A stretch of DNA of 64,000 nucleotides, taken from assembly GCF_049562855.1 (NCBI RefSeq), contig NZ_CP186925.1:2852001-2916000 (forward strand), read 5' to 3'. Of this stretch, positions 32,643 through 41,369 are shown in pieces (the first letter of the stretch is position 1; the number at the start of each line of letters is the position of its first letter). Origin of the DNA: Ruminococcus_C callidus. Its GTDB lineage: Bacteria; Bacillota; Clostridia; Oscillospirales; Ruminococcaceae. A program made the translations under genes and the position numbers. The notes beneath the pieces are model-generated. The model ran no database searches, was not told the DNA's origin, and was given only the letters and a program-made list of their open reading frames with translations.

Positions 32643-33131
32643 ATGCAAACACAGTTGATCTACCATTCCCCTCTGGGAAATATCCGCCTTACTGCCGAGG
32701 ACAATGCTCTGACAGAAGCGGCTTTTGATGTGCCGGCAACACTGCCGCAATCACCTACACCGTTTTTGGAAAGCGTGTGCCGCTGTCTGGACACCTACTT
32801 CAATGGCAAGGCTCCGGAAACTACACCCCTGCTCCGTCCGGCTGGAACGCCGTTTCAGCTGCGGATCTGGCGGCTGGCACAGCAGATTCCCTTTGGCTGC
32901 ACTGCCACATACGGCATGCTGGCACAGGAAGCTGCACGGGAAATGGGCATTCCTAAGATGTCCGCACAGGCGGTAGGTGGTGCCATGAAACGAAACCCCA
33001 TTGCCATTTTCATTCCCTGTCATCGGGTGGTCGGTGCCAACGGCAAGCTGGGCGGCTATTTCGGCAATGACCGCCGGAAGATCGACCTGCTGACACTGGA
33101 GGGACAGGATATGCGGGGATTCCGGTTTTAG
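32643..33131 (+). CDS. ogt: Methylated-DNA--protein-cysteine methyltransferase
   Basis: A 162-residue suicide repair protein that removes O6-alkyl groups from guanine. The acceptor Cys126 lies in IPCHRVVGANGKLGGYFG; the DNA-binding HTH with the arginine finger is in QEAAREMGIPKMSAQAVGGAMKRNP. The N-terminal ribonuclease-like domain (1 to about 75) is short. AAAGGA stands eight bases before the ATG. The stop codon TAG is made from the duplicated TTTA plus the first G of the MITE at 33131. Confidence 0.94.
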   Translation: MQTQLIYHSPLGNIRLTAEDNALTEAAFDVPATLPQSPTPFLESVCRCLDTYFNGKAPETTPLLRPAGTPFQLRIWRLAQQIPFGCTATYGMLAQEAAREMGIPKMSAQAVGGAMKRNPIAIFIPCHRVVGANGKLGGYFGNDRRKIDLLTLEGQDMRGFRF

Positions 33132-33163
33132 GCAATACCGCACAATCTTTGTGCGGTATTGCC
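33131..33163. mobile_element. Smallest MITE derivative (33 bp) with TTTA flanks
   Basis: GGCAATACCGCAC, seven bases, GTGCGGTATTGCC: almost only the two inverted ends. Flanked by TTTA on both sides. It forms the stop codons of both convergent genes and can act as a hairpin between them. Confidence 0.85.
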
Positions 33164-33164
33164 T

Positions 33165-35216
33165 TTAATCTTCCCAGTCGTCGTCCTCGTCATCATACTC
33201 CGGCTCATCGCCGTAATCTTCGTATTCGAAATCGTCGTAGTCGTCGATCATGTAGTAATTTTTCAGCAGTTCAATGGCATCATAATCCCGACACTCTGCC
33301 GCTCTTTTGAGCCAGACCCTTGCCATTTCGTCGTCTTGCTCTACACCGGTGCCGTTCATGTAGCAATAGCCCAGCATGCCCATGGCACCGCCGTGATTCT
33401 GATACCGTGCTGCCATTCGAAACCATGCGACAGCTTCCTCATCTTCTTCGCTGTCATCGCCCTCATAGAGAAACATACCCATTAAATACTGTGCTTCCGG
33501 ACAGTCCATCTGGGCCGCTTTATACACCAGACGCTTGGCAGTTTCCACATCGTCTTCCTCGTCCAGATAGTACATGCCCACGGAACAAATGGCATCGGGA
33601 TAATTCTGGGCAGCAGAACGCTCATACCAGTCCATTGCCTTCTCTATATCCGCTTTTACACCGATACCGTCCTGATAGCAGATCCCCAGTGCATACTGTG
33701 CCTCTGCATAGCCCTGCATGGCAGACAGCCGCAGCCAGTACAGCATTTTCGGCACATTCTTTTTCACGCCTAAACCGAAACGATAGCTGTTGGCAAGCTG
33801 GAATTGTCCTTCTGCATCGCCCTGTTCCGCAGCATTCTGAAACAATTCCACTGCTTTTTCCATGTCCTCCTTGAAGCAGACCTTTCCCTGCTCCAGCACG
33901 TTGTATCCATCCTGATAGCAAACGCCCAGCTTCACCTGAGAACCAATATCGCCCAGTTCTGCGGCACGTTCCAGCCAACGGACTGCTTCGGCATCGTTTT
34001 CTCCGCTATCCTCATTCCGGAACAGAAGCGTGCCCAATGCGTACTGTGCCCCGACATAGTCCTGTTCAGCAGCTTTTCGAAGCCAGTGCAGTGCCAGTTC
34101 TTCATTCGGCGAAACGCCCTTTCCAAAATGATAACAGGTTCCCAGCATGTACTGAGCAATGGAAATGTTCGCTTCGGCGGCTTTCTGATACCACGGCACT
34201 GCCTGTTCTTCGGACTGCTCCGTTCCCAGCCCGTTGAAATAACAGTCTGCCAGATTAAACATAGCAGATTCGTCACCAGCTTCTGATGCCTTCTGAAAAT
34301 ACTGAAATGCCTTTTCCTGATCTTGCTCTACGCCGTTCCCGTCCATATAGCAGCGTCCCACCATATTGACCGCAGCGGGGTTGCCAAGCTCCGCTGACTT
34401 CTGAAACCACTGAAAAGCTTCTTCCGCATCTTTGGGCACCACGTTGCCTTCCAGATAGCATTCCCCTAACCGCATCGTGGAATACATACAGCCCTGTTCT
34501 GCTGCCTGCCGCAGCCACGCAATGGCTTTTGCGGTATCCGTTTCAGAACACCGCTTGTCCAGTATCAAAGATGCCGCCAGATACTGAGCACTTTCACTCC
34601 CCGATTCCGCAGCACGGGCATACCACGTATAAGCTTCTTCAATATTTGTTTCTGTTCCAATGCCGTAATAATAACAATGCCCTAATTCAAAAAACGCCTG
34701 TATCCGCAGATGATCTTCAAGGTTGCCTTCCAGAGCAGAAGATTGCAGCAACAAAAAGCCGCGGTGCCTGCGTTCTTCCTCGTGGCAGTCCTCTTTCGGA
34801 GTTTCCACAAGATATACACCCAATATCGCAGCCGCATTATCATCATGCTGTTCTATGGCACGTTCCATCCACGGAATCCCCTGTTCTGTTTCTTCTACGG
34901 CATCAAAATCATAGAAATAATGAATCCCCATTGTCGTCAGTGCCTCGCCGTACTCCTGTTCCGCAGACTTTGTGAGCCAATACAGGAATTGTTCCTCATC
35001 TTTTTCCACACCAACTCCATGCAGAAAACACATTGCGGTCTGATACTGTGCAGATGCATCGCCTTCTTCTGCGTGCTTCTGAAACCACGTATATGCTTCT
35101 TTCTGTTCTGCCGGATTGTCATCGTCCAGCTGTTTCAGCCGATATTCATAATTTTTCGGGTTCATCACATCTGCCGAACTGGTCTTTCGCAGCCAGTCAA
35201 ATCTTCTCTTTTTCAT
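33165..35216 (-). CDS. Sel1-like repeat protein
   Basis: A 683-residue soluble protein made almost entirely of Sel1-type alpha-solenoid repeats of about 36 residues (A-x-Y-x-LGxCYxxGxGVxxDxxKAxxWYxKAA), from residue about 45 to 655, with a very acidic Asp/Glu/Tyr tail (about 660-683). Such repeats mediate protein-protein contacts. There is no signal peptide. The start at 35216 follows AAAGGGG; the open frame extends 70 codons further into a MITE and is not supported. It has its own consensus promoter. Partner unknown. Confidence 0.9.
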   Translation of the reverse strand: MKKRRFDWLRKTSSADVMNPKNYEYRLKQLDDDNPAEQKEAYTWFQKHAEEGDASAQYQTAMCFLHGVGVEKDEEQFLYWLTKSAEQEYGEALTTMGIHYFYDFDAVEETEQGIPWMERAIEQHDDNAAAILGVYLVETPKEDCHEEERRHRGFLLLQSSALEGNLEDHLRIQAFFELGHCYYYGIGTETNIEEAYTWYARAAESGSESAQYLAASLILDKRCSETDTAKAIAWLRQAAEQGCMYSTMRLGECYLEGNVVPKDAEEAFQWFQKSAELGNPAAVNMVGRCYMDGNGVEQDQEKAFQYFQKASEAGDESAMFNLADCYFNGLGTEQSEEQAVPWYQKAAEANISIAQYMLGTCYHFGKGVSPNEELALHWLRKAAEQDYVGAQYALGTLLFRNEDSGENDAEAVRWLERAAELGDIGSQVKLGVCYQDGYNVLEQGKVCFKEDMEKAVELFQNAAEQGDAEGQFQLANSYRFGLGVKKNVPKMLYWLRLSAMQGYAEAQYALGICYQDGIGVKADIEKAMDWYERSAAQNYPDAICSVGMYYLDEEDDVETAKRLVYKAAQMDCPEAQYLMGMFLYEGDDSEEDEEAVAWFRMAARYQNHGGAMGMLGYCYMNGTGVEQDDEMARVWLKRAAECRDYDAIELLKNYYMIDDYDDFEYEDYGDEPEYDDEDDDWED

Positions 35217-35279
35217 CACCGTTCCCCTTTCTGAGAGCCTGTGCGTAGTTGCCCATATTTCTCCGTAATCGTGATACTT

Positions 35280-35308
35280 ATTATAATGCAAAATAACAAG
35301 TGTGTCAA
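35280..35308 (-). promoter_or_regulatory. Promoter of the Sel1-repeat gene
   Basis: TTGACA (35308-35303), 17 bp spacer, TATAAT (35285-35280): perfect consensus. Confidence 0.9.
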
Positions 35309-35317
35309 GTGACATAA

Positions 35318-35380
35318 GGCAATACCGCATAAAGCCCGCCTGACGATGAATCCTATACACAAGCTTTAATCCGTGTTTCC
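35318..35380. mobile_element. Miniature A derivative (63 bp), tandem with a B element
   Basis: From GGCAATACCGCATAAAG to TTTAATCCGTGTTTCC; flanks ATAA and CTAA. The CTAA at 35381-35384 is shared with the next element. Confidence 0.8.
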
Positions 35381-35384
35381 CTAA

Positions 35385-35505
35385 GGCAATACCGCACAAA
35401 GAGCGTCTGGCGACTTTGCACGCCATCTGCTTGCAAATTTCCCTTCAGAGCCTGTTTCGTATCTTCCCGCACGCATCTGTCGCACAATCTTTGTGCGGTA
35501 TTGCC
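35385..35505. mobile_element. Subtype B element with a deleted subtype C insertion
   Basis: Subtype B ends with CTAA on both sides, but only 121 bp. The interior keeps one end of a subtype C element (AGAGCCTGTTTCGTATCTTC) at exactly the junction seen in the composite at 51640-51974; the middle is lost. Confidence 0.8.
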
Positions 35506-35551
35506 CTAAAAATCTATATGTTAATTTTTTGTAACTAGTTGAGAATACATC

Positions 35552-35580
35552 TTGACAAGGAATTATTCTTATGCTATAAT
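35552..35580 (+). promoter_or_regulatory. Promoter of rubrerythrin
   Basis: TTGACA (35552-35557), 17 bp spacer, TATAAT (35575-35580): perfect consensus. Confidence 0.9.
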
Positions 35581-35644
35581 AAAGACAAGCTGAGGGGGAC
35601 AAAAAGATCTCCTGGCAAATGATATTTTATGGAGGTAGTTACTC

Positions 35645-36193
35645 ATGAAAAAGTTTGTATGTTCTGTTTGCGGTTATGTATACGAAGGCGAATCTGCTCC
35701 GGCAGCATGTCCTCTCTGCGGTGCACCGGCAGACAAGTTCGTGGAGCAGAAGGAAGAAAATCTGGCATGGGCTGATCAGCACGTTGTCGGCGTGGCACAG
35801 GGCGTAGACGAAGAAATCGTGCAGGGTCTGCGGGAAAATTTCAACGGCGAATGCTCCGAAGTCGGCATGTATCTGGCAATGGCTCGCGTCGCTTTCCGTG
35901 AGGGCTATCCGGAAATCGGTCTGTACTGGGAAAAGGCTGCTTATGAAGAAGCAGAACACGCTGCAAAGTTTGCAGAACTGCTGGGCGAAGTGGTTACCGA
36001 TTCCACCAAGAAGAATCTGGAAATGCGTGTCGCTGCGGAAAACGGTGCATGTGCCGGCAAGAAGGCTCTGGCAGCAAAGGCAAAGCAGCTGAATCTGGAC
36101 GCGATCCACGACACTGTACACGAAATGGCAAAGGACGAAGCAAGACACGGCTGTGCATTTGCCGGCTTCCTGAAGCGTTACTTCAACGACTAA
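35645..36193 (+). CDS. Rubrerythrin with N-terminal rubredoxin domain
   Basis: A 182-residue non-haem iron peroxidase that reduces hydrogen peroxide in anaerobes. The rubredoxin-like domain comes first (CSVC at residues 6-9 and CPLC at 22-25), then the four-helix di-iron domain (ENFNGECSEVGMYLAMARVAFREG, YEEAEHAAKFAELLGE, ENGACAGKKAL, HEMAKDEARHG). This domain order is the reverse of classical rubrerythrin. GGAGGT stands ten bases before the ATG. A single-gene unit with a consensus promoter, as expected for a highly expressed stress protein. Confidence 0.95.
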   Translation: MKKFVCSVCGYVYEGESAPAACPLCGAPADKFVEQKEENLAWADQHVVGVAQGVDEEIVQGLRENFNGECSEVGMYLAMARVAFREGYPEIGLYWEKAAYEEAEHAAKFAELLGEVVTDSTKKNLEMRVAAENGACAGKKALAAKAKQLNLDAIHDTVHEMAKDEARHGCAFAGFLKRYFND

Positions 36194-36222
36194 TTGCGAA
36201 AGAATATTTCCTTTCATAACTG

Positions 36223-36277
36223 AAAACAACCCCGCACAAAAAAGCCGAAAGGCAAATTTTGTGCGGGGTTGTTTTGT
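36223..36277. terminator. Bidirectional terminator, rubrerythrin / yitT
   Basis: Long stem AAACAACCCCGCACAAA/TTTGTGCGGGGTTGTTT enclosing a small GCC-GAAA-GGC hairpin; T or A runs on both sides. Confidence 0.85.
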
Positions 36278-36278
36278 T

Positions 36279-37157
36279 TTATATGGTATTGCGGAATCCT
36301 TTTCCGATAATTTCGCTGCTGTTGGTAATCATCATGAACGCCTGGGGCTGTACTTTTTTGATATAGTTTCGCAGCTGCACAGCCTGGCTTCGTTTCATGA
36401 CGGTCAGTACAATATATTCCTCCTGTCCGCTGTATGTTCCCTCCGCGGTAAACAGCGTCGCACTTCACCCCAGTTCTGTGTGGATAAAGTCACAGATCGG
36501 CGTGGGGTCTTTGCAGACAATGGTGAAGTATTTGCAAAGGTTGATATTTTCAATGGCGGTATCAATGACAATGGTTTTCGTAAACAAGCCGCACAGGGAA
36601 AACAGACCGGTGGTAATATCGAACACAAAGCAGGCTGAAACGGCAATCAGCAGGTCCACCGCCAGCAAAGCGGTCCCGATATTCATAGAGGTATACTTTT
36701 TCAGGATCATGGCGACAATGTCCGTGCCGCCGCTGGAAGCACCCATGTTAAACATGATTGCGGAGCTGATGCCCGGAATGGCAATGGCAAAAATCAGTTC
36801 CAGAACCGGCTGGTCAGTCAGCGGTCCGGACATGGGAAATAGCTTTTCTGCCGCAGACAGTGCCACAGACATCAGAACGCTGATATACACCGTCTTTACG
36901 CCAAAGCCTTTCCCCAGAAACAGAAATCCCAGCACCAGCAGTGCCATATTGATGATAAAATTGTACGTTCCCGCAGACAGCGGTGAAACAGCACTCAGCA
37001 CCACTGCCAGACCGGTAACACCGCCAAAGGAAAAGTTGTTTGGGAATTTGAAAAGATAGGTTCCTGCGGACATCACCAGTGTTGCCAGCGTCAGAATGGC
37101 ATATTCCTTGCACACCGATGCCGCCGTTCTCTCAAATCGCCTGGTTTTTTTCTGCAT
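36279..37157 (-). pseudogene. YitT-family membrane protein, split by in-frame opal stop
   Basis: A YitT/DUF161 protein with five or six helices (LTLATLVMSAGTYLFKFP, SFGGVTGLAVVLSAV, FIINMALLVLGFLFLGKGFG) that begins a C-terminal DUF2179 domain. TGA at 36467-36465, after FIHTELG, interrupts it. The same frame continues 61 codons (SATLFTAEGTYSGQEEYIVL to EIIGKGFRNTI) and completes that domain. A CGA-to-TGA change is the simplest cause. The start at 37157 has GGAGG seven to eight bases upstream. The 230-residue product may still fold in the membrane. Function of the family is not established. Confidence 0.82.
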
Positions 37158-37204
37158 TTGCATCGCCTCCTTGCAAAAACGCGTTCGCCGCATTGTTTAC
37201 GTAC

Positions 37205-37233
37205 AGTATATCATATTTTCGAAAAATTCGCAA
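37205..37233 (-). promoter_or_regulatory. Promoter of yitT
   Basis: TTGCGA (37233-37228), 17 bp spacer, TATACT (37210-37205). Confidence 0.75.
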
Positions 37234-37265
37234 GCCTTTTTACAATTGTTTTCACAGTTTGCATC

Positions 37266-37305
37266 AAAAAAGACGACCGCCCGCATGTCACGGGCAACCG
37301 TCTTT
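37266..37305 (-). terminator. Terminator of the Wzz-like gene
   Basis: Stem AAAGACGGTTGCCCG/CGGGCGGTCGTCTTT then six T on the minus strand. Confidence 0.85.
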
Positions 37306-37339
37306 GATTGGTTGTGCAATTTTATGTAATGCGAAATCG

Positions 37340-38911
37340 TTACGCCTTGGATTCTTCCTTTTCGTCATTATCGTCAGAAGCAGAATCAGCCTCTACCGAA
37401 ACGGTTTCCTTTGCCGGTTCTTCTACAGCAACAGGAACCAGCTTGTCCCGACGGTACGATACCATGAAGGCACGCACGACTGCAAATACCAGATATGCTA
37501 CAAGCAGAAGTGCTTCTACGATAAGCATCGGACGAATCATGTTGGAAATCGCGTTGGATACAGAACTGGAAACGCTGCCGCTTGCCGGCACCAGAATGTT
37601 GTACGCATTGGTGTACGATGCAGTTTCAAAGTAATCGTCTGCGGTTTCGTTGACATCATTGATCAGTTGATTCATCTTGTCGCAGACGTTCTTCATGTCT
37701 GTTTCTACTTTTTCTTCTTCCTTTTTGCTTCCCAGCGGGGTGTTCTGCAACTTGTCCAGACGTGTCTGATAATCGCTGATCTGCTGCTGCAAAGAAGAAA
37801 CACTGCCCTGTGCATCAGTCCGCTGTGTGATCAGATCGTCATATGCAGTAGACGGCTGTGTCAGAACGGTTCCGGTATTGTCAGCAGAACCGCCTGCCAT
37901 AACTACCATGGAATCCTTTTTGTAGTTGTTGATAGAATCGGTGATCGTGCTCAGCCGTTCCTTGGCACTGTTCAGGCTGCGGTTCAGGCTGTCAATACGA
38001 TACTGATAATATGTTGCCAGGGAATCCTTGTCCTTGGTAACGTTCTTGCCCATGATGTAAGAATACAGGCTGGAATAGTCCACGCTCTGCAAAGTTGCTG
38101 TTGCTTCACTCAGGTCAGAGAAGGTATAGCCGGTCTTTGTAGAACGGAAGCGGGTGTTGTCGTTGGAGGACAGAGAAGAAATATACTTCTTCAGAGAATC
38201 CAGACTGCTGGACAGTACATCCAGTGCCTGCGGGTAATCATAACCGGTATAATCTACAGCAGTCAAAGCATCACCGAATGCCTGATTATATCCGTAAGTC
38301 TGCATAAAATAGATCTTGTAGTTGTTCAGCATGGTGTTCAGGAAATCCGCTGCCTGAGAGCGGGACATACCGGAATCACCATAGGAGAACTGTACCTCAA
38401 ACTGTGTCGGGAAATAGGAAACGTCCATGATCTTCTGTGCTGCTTCAATAGAGTTCGTGTTGGAAAAAACACTTTCATAAGCAGTCAGTTTGTCGATGGC
38501 ATCTTCCGGAACCACACCGGAAACAGTGATATTATTCCGGATCGCATCTGTTTTTTTGACATCCATGTTCAGATCCGAAAGCGTTTCTTCAATGATCGCC
38601 GGCGACTTCAGGGAATTCGCATTAAACTCGTTTCCGTTCGGGTCCAGGCCGTTTTCAATGCCGTCAAAAGTGAATCCCACCATTGCAGTCAGCGGGCTTG
38701 CCTTGCTGCTGGACACTACCATAGAACCGCCGAATACCAATCCTGCCAAAATGACAGCAACCAGCACCCACGGCAAAAAATACTTTTTCAACTGCCGGAA
38801 GATCTCAACTACCGGAATGGTAATGGTGTCTTCTTCCTGTGTGTTCATGCTTCCAAGCTGTGCCGCAATTTCTTCCAATTCCGGCGTTTTTTCTCTGCTT
38901 TTTTTACTCAT
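37340..38911 (-). CDS. Wzz-like polysaccharide chain-length/co-polymerase protein
   Basis: A 523-residue protein with one helix near each end (FLPWVLVAVILAGLVFGGSM, residues about 45-65; MLIVEALLLVAYLVFAVVRA, about 460-480) and a large external domain with coiled coils (LNRSLNSAKERLSTITDSIN; SSLQQQISDYQTRLDKLQNT). This is the layout of polysaccharide co-polymerases (Wzz/CapA-type), which set chain length. The cytoplasmic tail is acidic. No tyrosine kinase gene is adjacent. TAGGAG lies eleven bases before the ATG. Family assignment is by architecture. Confidence 0.75.
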   Translation of the reverse strand: MSKKSREKTPELEEIAAQLGSMNTQEEDTITIPVVEIFRQLKKYFLPWVLVAVILAGLVFGGSMVVSSSKASPLTAMVGFTFDGIENGLDPNGNEFNANSLKSPAIIEETLSDLNMDVKKTDAIRNNITVSGVVPEDAIDKLTAYESVFSNTNSIEAAQKIMDVSYFPTQFEVQFSYGDSGMSRSQAADFLNTMLNNYKIYFMQTYGYNQAFGDALTAVDYTGYDYPQALDVLSSSLDSLKKYISSLSSNDNTRFRSTKTGYTFSDLSEATATLQSVDYSSLYSYIMGKNVTKDKDSLATYYQYRIDSLNRSLNSAKERLSTITDSINNYKKDSMVVMAGGSADNTGTVLTQPSTAYDDLITQRTDAQGSVSSLQQQISDYQTRLDKLQNTPLGSKKEEEKVETDMKNVCDKMNQLINDVNETADDYFETASYTNAYNILVPASGSVSSSVSNAISNMIRPMLIVEALLLVAYLVFAVVRAFMVSYRRDKLVPVAVEEPAKETVSVEADSASDDNDEKEESKA

Positions 38912-39038
38912 TCTGTAATACTCCTAAATGTAATTGGATTGGAATTGTTTCTGCCCGTATCATTGCACGACCGCAGCCAATTCCGAGAAAATGATCTGCA
39001 ACCGCATACCTTCGGAAATACATCAGTATGCTCTTTTT

Positions 39039-39067
39039 ATTATAACACATTTTAAAAGGGCTGTAAA
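39039..39067 (-). promoter_or_regulatory. Promoter of the Wzz-like gene
   Basis: TTTACA (39067-39062), 17 bp spacer, TATAAT (39044-39039). Confidence 0.8.
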
Positions 39068-39164
39068 CCGGATATTTTTTCAAAAAAGTTCCTGCAAATC
39101 CTTGAAAAAACAGCAAATTTCACAAGAAATGATACAAAGGCAGTCGTTTTAAGGAAACACGGTT

Positions 39165-39194
39165 TTGACAGAAACGGAATTTCTGTGGTATAAT
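39165..39194 (+). promoter_or_regulatory. Promoter of the GIY-YIG gene
   Basis: TTGACA (39165-39170), 18 bp spacer, TATAAT (39189-39194). The sequence TTTTAAGGAAACACGG just upstream resembles a MITE left end, so a relic element may have supplied the flank. Confidence 0.85.
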
Positions 39195-39219
39195 ATCGGC
39201 AAAAGGAGGCCTTGTCACC

Positions 39220-39561
39220 ATGCCATATCTGATCTATGTGCTGCACTGCACAGGAGATACCCTGTACACCGGCATCACCCCAGACCTGCGGCGGCGAATG
39301 CGGCAGCACTGCGGGCAGCTTGCCGGCGGTGCCAAATACACCAGGAGTCATCCGCCGGAGGAACTGCTGCAAGTGTGGAGCACAGAAACCCGCACTGCTG
39401 CTGCACGATTTGAATACGCTTTCAAGCAGCTGCCCCGCAGCCAGAAGCTGCTGCTTCTGGAATCACCGGAGCAGTGGCAGACCGTTCTGCCGGAACTGGC
39501 AGAGGAAACCTACCTGCCCGCAGAGCATCTGCCTCTGCAAAGCTATCTGTCCCGATCATGA
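39220..39561 (+). CDS. GIY-YIG domain protein (UPF0213/YhbQ-like)
   Basis: A 113-residue protein made of one GIY-YIG nuclease domain. The two hallmark strands read YLIYVLHCTG and LYTGITPDLRRRMRQHC (here the second is YTG instead of YIG), with KYTRSHPPEEL and a conserved Glu (RFEYAFKQL). Members are thought to act on DNA, but the substrate is unknown. AAAAGGAGG lies ten bases before the ATG. Its end overlaps the convergent membrane gene by six bases. Confidence 0.9.
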   Translation: MPYLIYVLHCTGDTLYTGITPDLRRRMRQHCGQLAGGAKYTRSHPPEELLQVWSTETRTAAARFEYAFKQLPRSQKLLLLESPEQWQTVLPELAEETYLPAEHLPLQSYLSRS

Positions 39562-40086
39562 ACGGAACGATTTTTTCCGCTGATATTGCAGTTCTTCCGG
39601 CAGGAAACCACTTCTCGCCAATGCATAAGTCACCCAGACCACTGCCGGCGGCAGCAGGTTCCACACTGCCAGAAATACTGTCTTTCCCCACGACAGGGAC
39701 GAAGCTGTCACGTCTGCACTGCACAGATTGCACAGCTGCAAAAACGGAGCATTCAACAGCTTGTACCACCGGTACCACGTATCCGGCAGCACACCGGCTC
39801 TCGCCAGCAGCAGAGAGATGCCCAGCAGCAAAAACGGCAGCAGCACCGAGCCGCTGTAAAACAGCTGGACGGCAATCGTATTTTTCCGCTTTTTGTGCTG
39901 GTCTTCGCGGGAGCGGCTCAGGGCATAGTTGACACAGACACAGACCAGTACCGCAATGGTACAGATACAGCTGATGAGCCGAAACAGACCGCCGCCCACT
40001 GCCGAAAGCGTTACTGCCAGAAACAGACACAGGATCTCTGCAAACAAATCGCTGCCCAGAGCCTTTGCAAAATTTTTGAATTCCAT
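39556..40086 (-). CDS. Membrane protein of unknown function (176 aa)
   Basis: A 176-residue protein with four predicted helices (LFAEILCLFLAVTLSAVGGGLF, LISCICTIAVLVCVCVNYAL, VLLPFLLLGISLLLARAG, TVFLAVWNLLPPAVVWVTYAL) and a basic loop (RSREDQHKKRKN). GGGAGG stands seven bases before the ATG. It converges with and slightly overlaps the GIY-YIG gene. No family is recognised. Confidence 0.75.
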   Translation of the reverse strand: MEFKNFAKALGSDLFAEILCLFLAVTLSAVGGGLFRLISCICTIAVLVCVCVNYALSRSREDQHKKRKNTIAVQLFYSGSVLLPFLLLGISLLLARAGVLPDTWYRWYKLLNAPFLQLCNLCSADVTASSLSWGKTVFLAVWNLLPPAVVWVTYALARSGFLPEELQYQRKKSFRS

Positions 40087-40209
40087 ATTCCACCTCCCAT
40101 GGAAATGATTGATACGGCATATCTCTCCCGTCAGCGGGGATACTAGACACAGGGACAGAACCGTTGCTGACAGCGTTTCTGTCCATTCCCCGAAAAGGAG
40201 GTTCGACCG

Positions 40210-40641
40210 ATGACTTCACAGGAACAACACGTACTGGACGAATTCTACAAGAATGCCGTTATGGGAGCCGATGCCACCAGCACCATTCTCCCCAAGGCAG
40301 ACCACCCCGACCTGCGGCAGGAGCTCTGCAAACAGCTAGAATTCTACCAGTCCCGCAAAGAGGAGATCCGCAGCCAGATGCAGCAGGCTCATGTGCAGCC
40401 AGTCCAGCAAAGCGACATGGCAAAGTTCTGGGCAAATGCCAATATTCAGCTGCACTGTCTGGGCGGGGCTTCTGCCAATGAGATCGCCAAGCTGATGCTC
40501 AAGGGCACCAACACCGGCGTAGTACAGCTGACGGAAGTGCTCCACAACAGTCCGGACATTTCCGACCAGCTGAAACGGCAGGGAAAAGCATTCGTCCGCC
40601 ACGAGGAGGCGTACATGGAACGCCTCAAAGCCTACTTGTAA
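40210..40641 (+). CDS. Conserved clostridial protein, possibly ferritin-like helical bundle
   Basis: A 143-residue helical, soluble protein (QEQHVLDEFYKNAVMGADAT, LRQELCKQLEFYQSRKEEI, SANEIAKLMLKGTNTGVVQL, RQGKAFVRHEEAYMERLKAYL). The pattern of four amphipathic helices with HEE near the end resembles ferritin-like DUF2383-type proteins; this is by appearance only. AAAAGGAGG lies eight bases before the ATG. It is followed after 15 bp by a 56-residue gene on the same strand. Confidence 0.75.
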   Translation: MTSQEQHVLDEFYKNAVMGADATSTILPKADHPDLRQELCKQLEFYQSRKEEIRSQMQQAHVQPVQQSDMAKFWANANIQLHCLGGASANEIAKLMLKGTNTGVVQLTEVLHNSPDISDQLKRQGKAFVRHEEAYMERLKAYL

Positions 40642-40656
40642 TGACGAGGTGACACC

Positions 40657-40827
40657 ATGAATCCGGAACAGGAAAAAGCCAGACAGAGTGCCGAGGCAGA
40701 GATGAAGATCTATACGCCTCACCAGGTGCTACAGGAAAAACGGGACAATATCGCTTTCGATAATGCCCCGGTCCGCATCTATGAACGACCCTATCACCCC
40801 AACCAGCCTACCGCACCGTTGGGATAA
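40657..40827 (+). CDS. Small hydrophilic protein (56 aa)
   Basis: An ATG at 40657 with GAGGTGA six to seven bases upstream opens 56 codons ending TAA. The product is charged and Pro-rich (NPEQEKARQSAEAEMKIYTP, DNAPVRIYERPYHPNQP) with no membrane segment. It follows the previous gene by 15 bp, so both are probably one operon. A small hairpin (GGGTGCAG-CTTCG-CACTGCACCC, near 40841-40862) follows. No family recognised. Confidence 0.65.
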   Translation: MNPEQEKARQSAEAEMKIYTPHQVLQEKRDNIAFDNAPVRIYERPYHPNQPTAPLG

Positions 40828-40867
40828 CTCCAGAGCCAGGGGTGCAGCTTCGCACTGCACCCGTACA

Positions 40868-41278
40868 TCACGATTTTTTCTTGGCACACGCGGCACAGAG
40901 CCCGTACAGCACGGTTTTTGTATGGTCGATGACAAAGCCGTGGTGCTCCAGTAAGTGTTCCCCCAGCTGGTTCAGGTAATCACAGCTGACGTGAAACAAC
41001 TGCCCGCACTGGGTACACTTCAAGTGAAAATGTTCCGTGCAGGCGTGGGGTTCTCCGGAGAGGAACTGATAGCAGGCACTGCTTTTTCCGTCCAGCACAT
41101 ATTTTCGCACAATGCCCTCTTCCACCAGCTGCTCCAGTGTCCGGTAGACCGTCGCCGTTCCCACCGGTGTTTCGTTGTCCTGCAAATGCCGCACCAGTTC
41201 CGCCACTGTGATATGCCGTCCCGCACTGTTTTGCAGAAATGCCAGAATATATTCCCGCTGTTTCGTTTTATATGCCAT
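40868..41278 (-). CDS. Fur-family metal/peroxide-responsive repressor
   Basis: A 136-residue Fur-superfamily repressor. The winged-helix DNA-binding part (residues 1-80; ITVAELVRHL, PVGTATVYRTLEQLVEEGIV) is followed by the dimer domain with the structural zinc site (CTQCGQ and CAAC near the C-terminus) and HFHLKCTQCG, HHGFVIDHTKTVLYGLC. Fur, PerR and Zur cannot be separated by sequence alone. A 46 bp MITE derivative sits 23 bp upstream of the start and its right flank contributes to the weak AGGAAGG ribosome-binding site. Confidence 0.92.
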   Translation of the reverse strand: MAYKTKQREYILAFLQNSAGRHITVAELVRHLQDNETPVGTATVYRTLEQLVEEGIVRKYVLDGKSSACYQFLSGEPHACTEHFHLKCTQCGQLFHVSCDYLNQLGEHLLEHHGFVIDHTKTVLYGLCAACAKKKS

Positions 41279-41301
41279 AATGTTGTTCGCGTCCTTCCTA
41301 A

Positions 41302-41347
41302 GGCAATACCGCACAAAGAGCGTCTGGCGACTTTGCACGGTATTGCC
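41302..41347. mobile_element. Miniature B derivative (46 bp) with CTAA flanks
   Basis: GGCAATACCGCACAAAG, short interior, then GCACGGTATTGCC; CTAA on both sides. Same interior as the copy at 32546 but inverted. Confidence 0.85.
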
Positions 41348-41369
41348 CTAACAACTTACCAGTGAATCC

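Noticed and set aside
36465..36467. Selenocysteine or other recoding of the in-frame TGA in the YitT gene
   Set aside because: The family does not have a conserved Cys/Sec here, and no SECIS-like hairpin follows.
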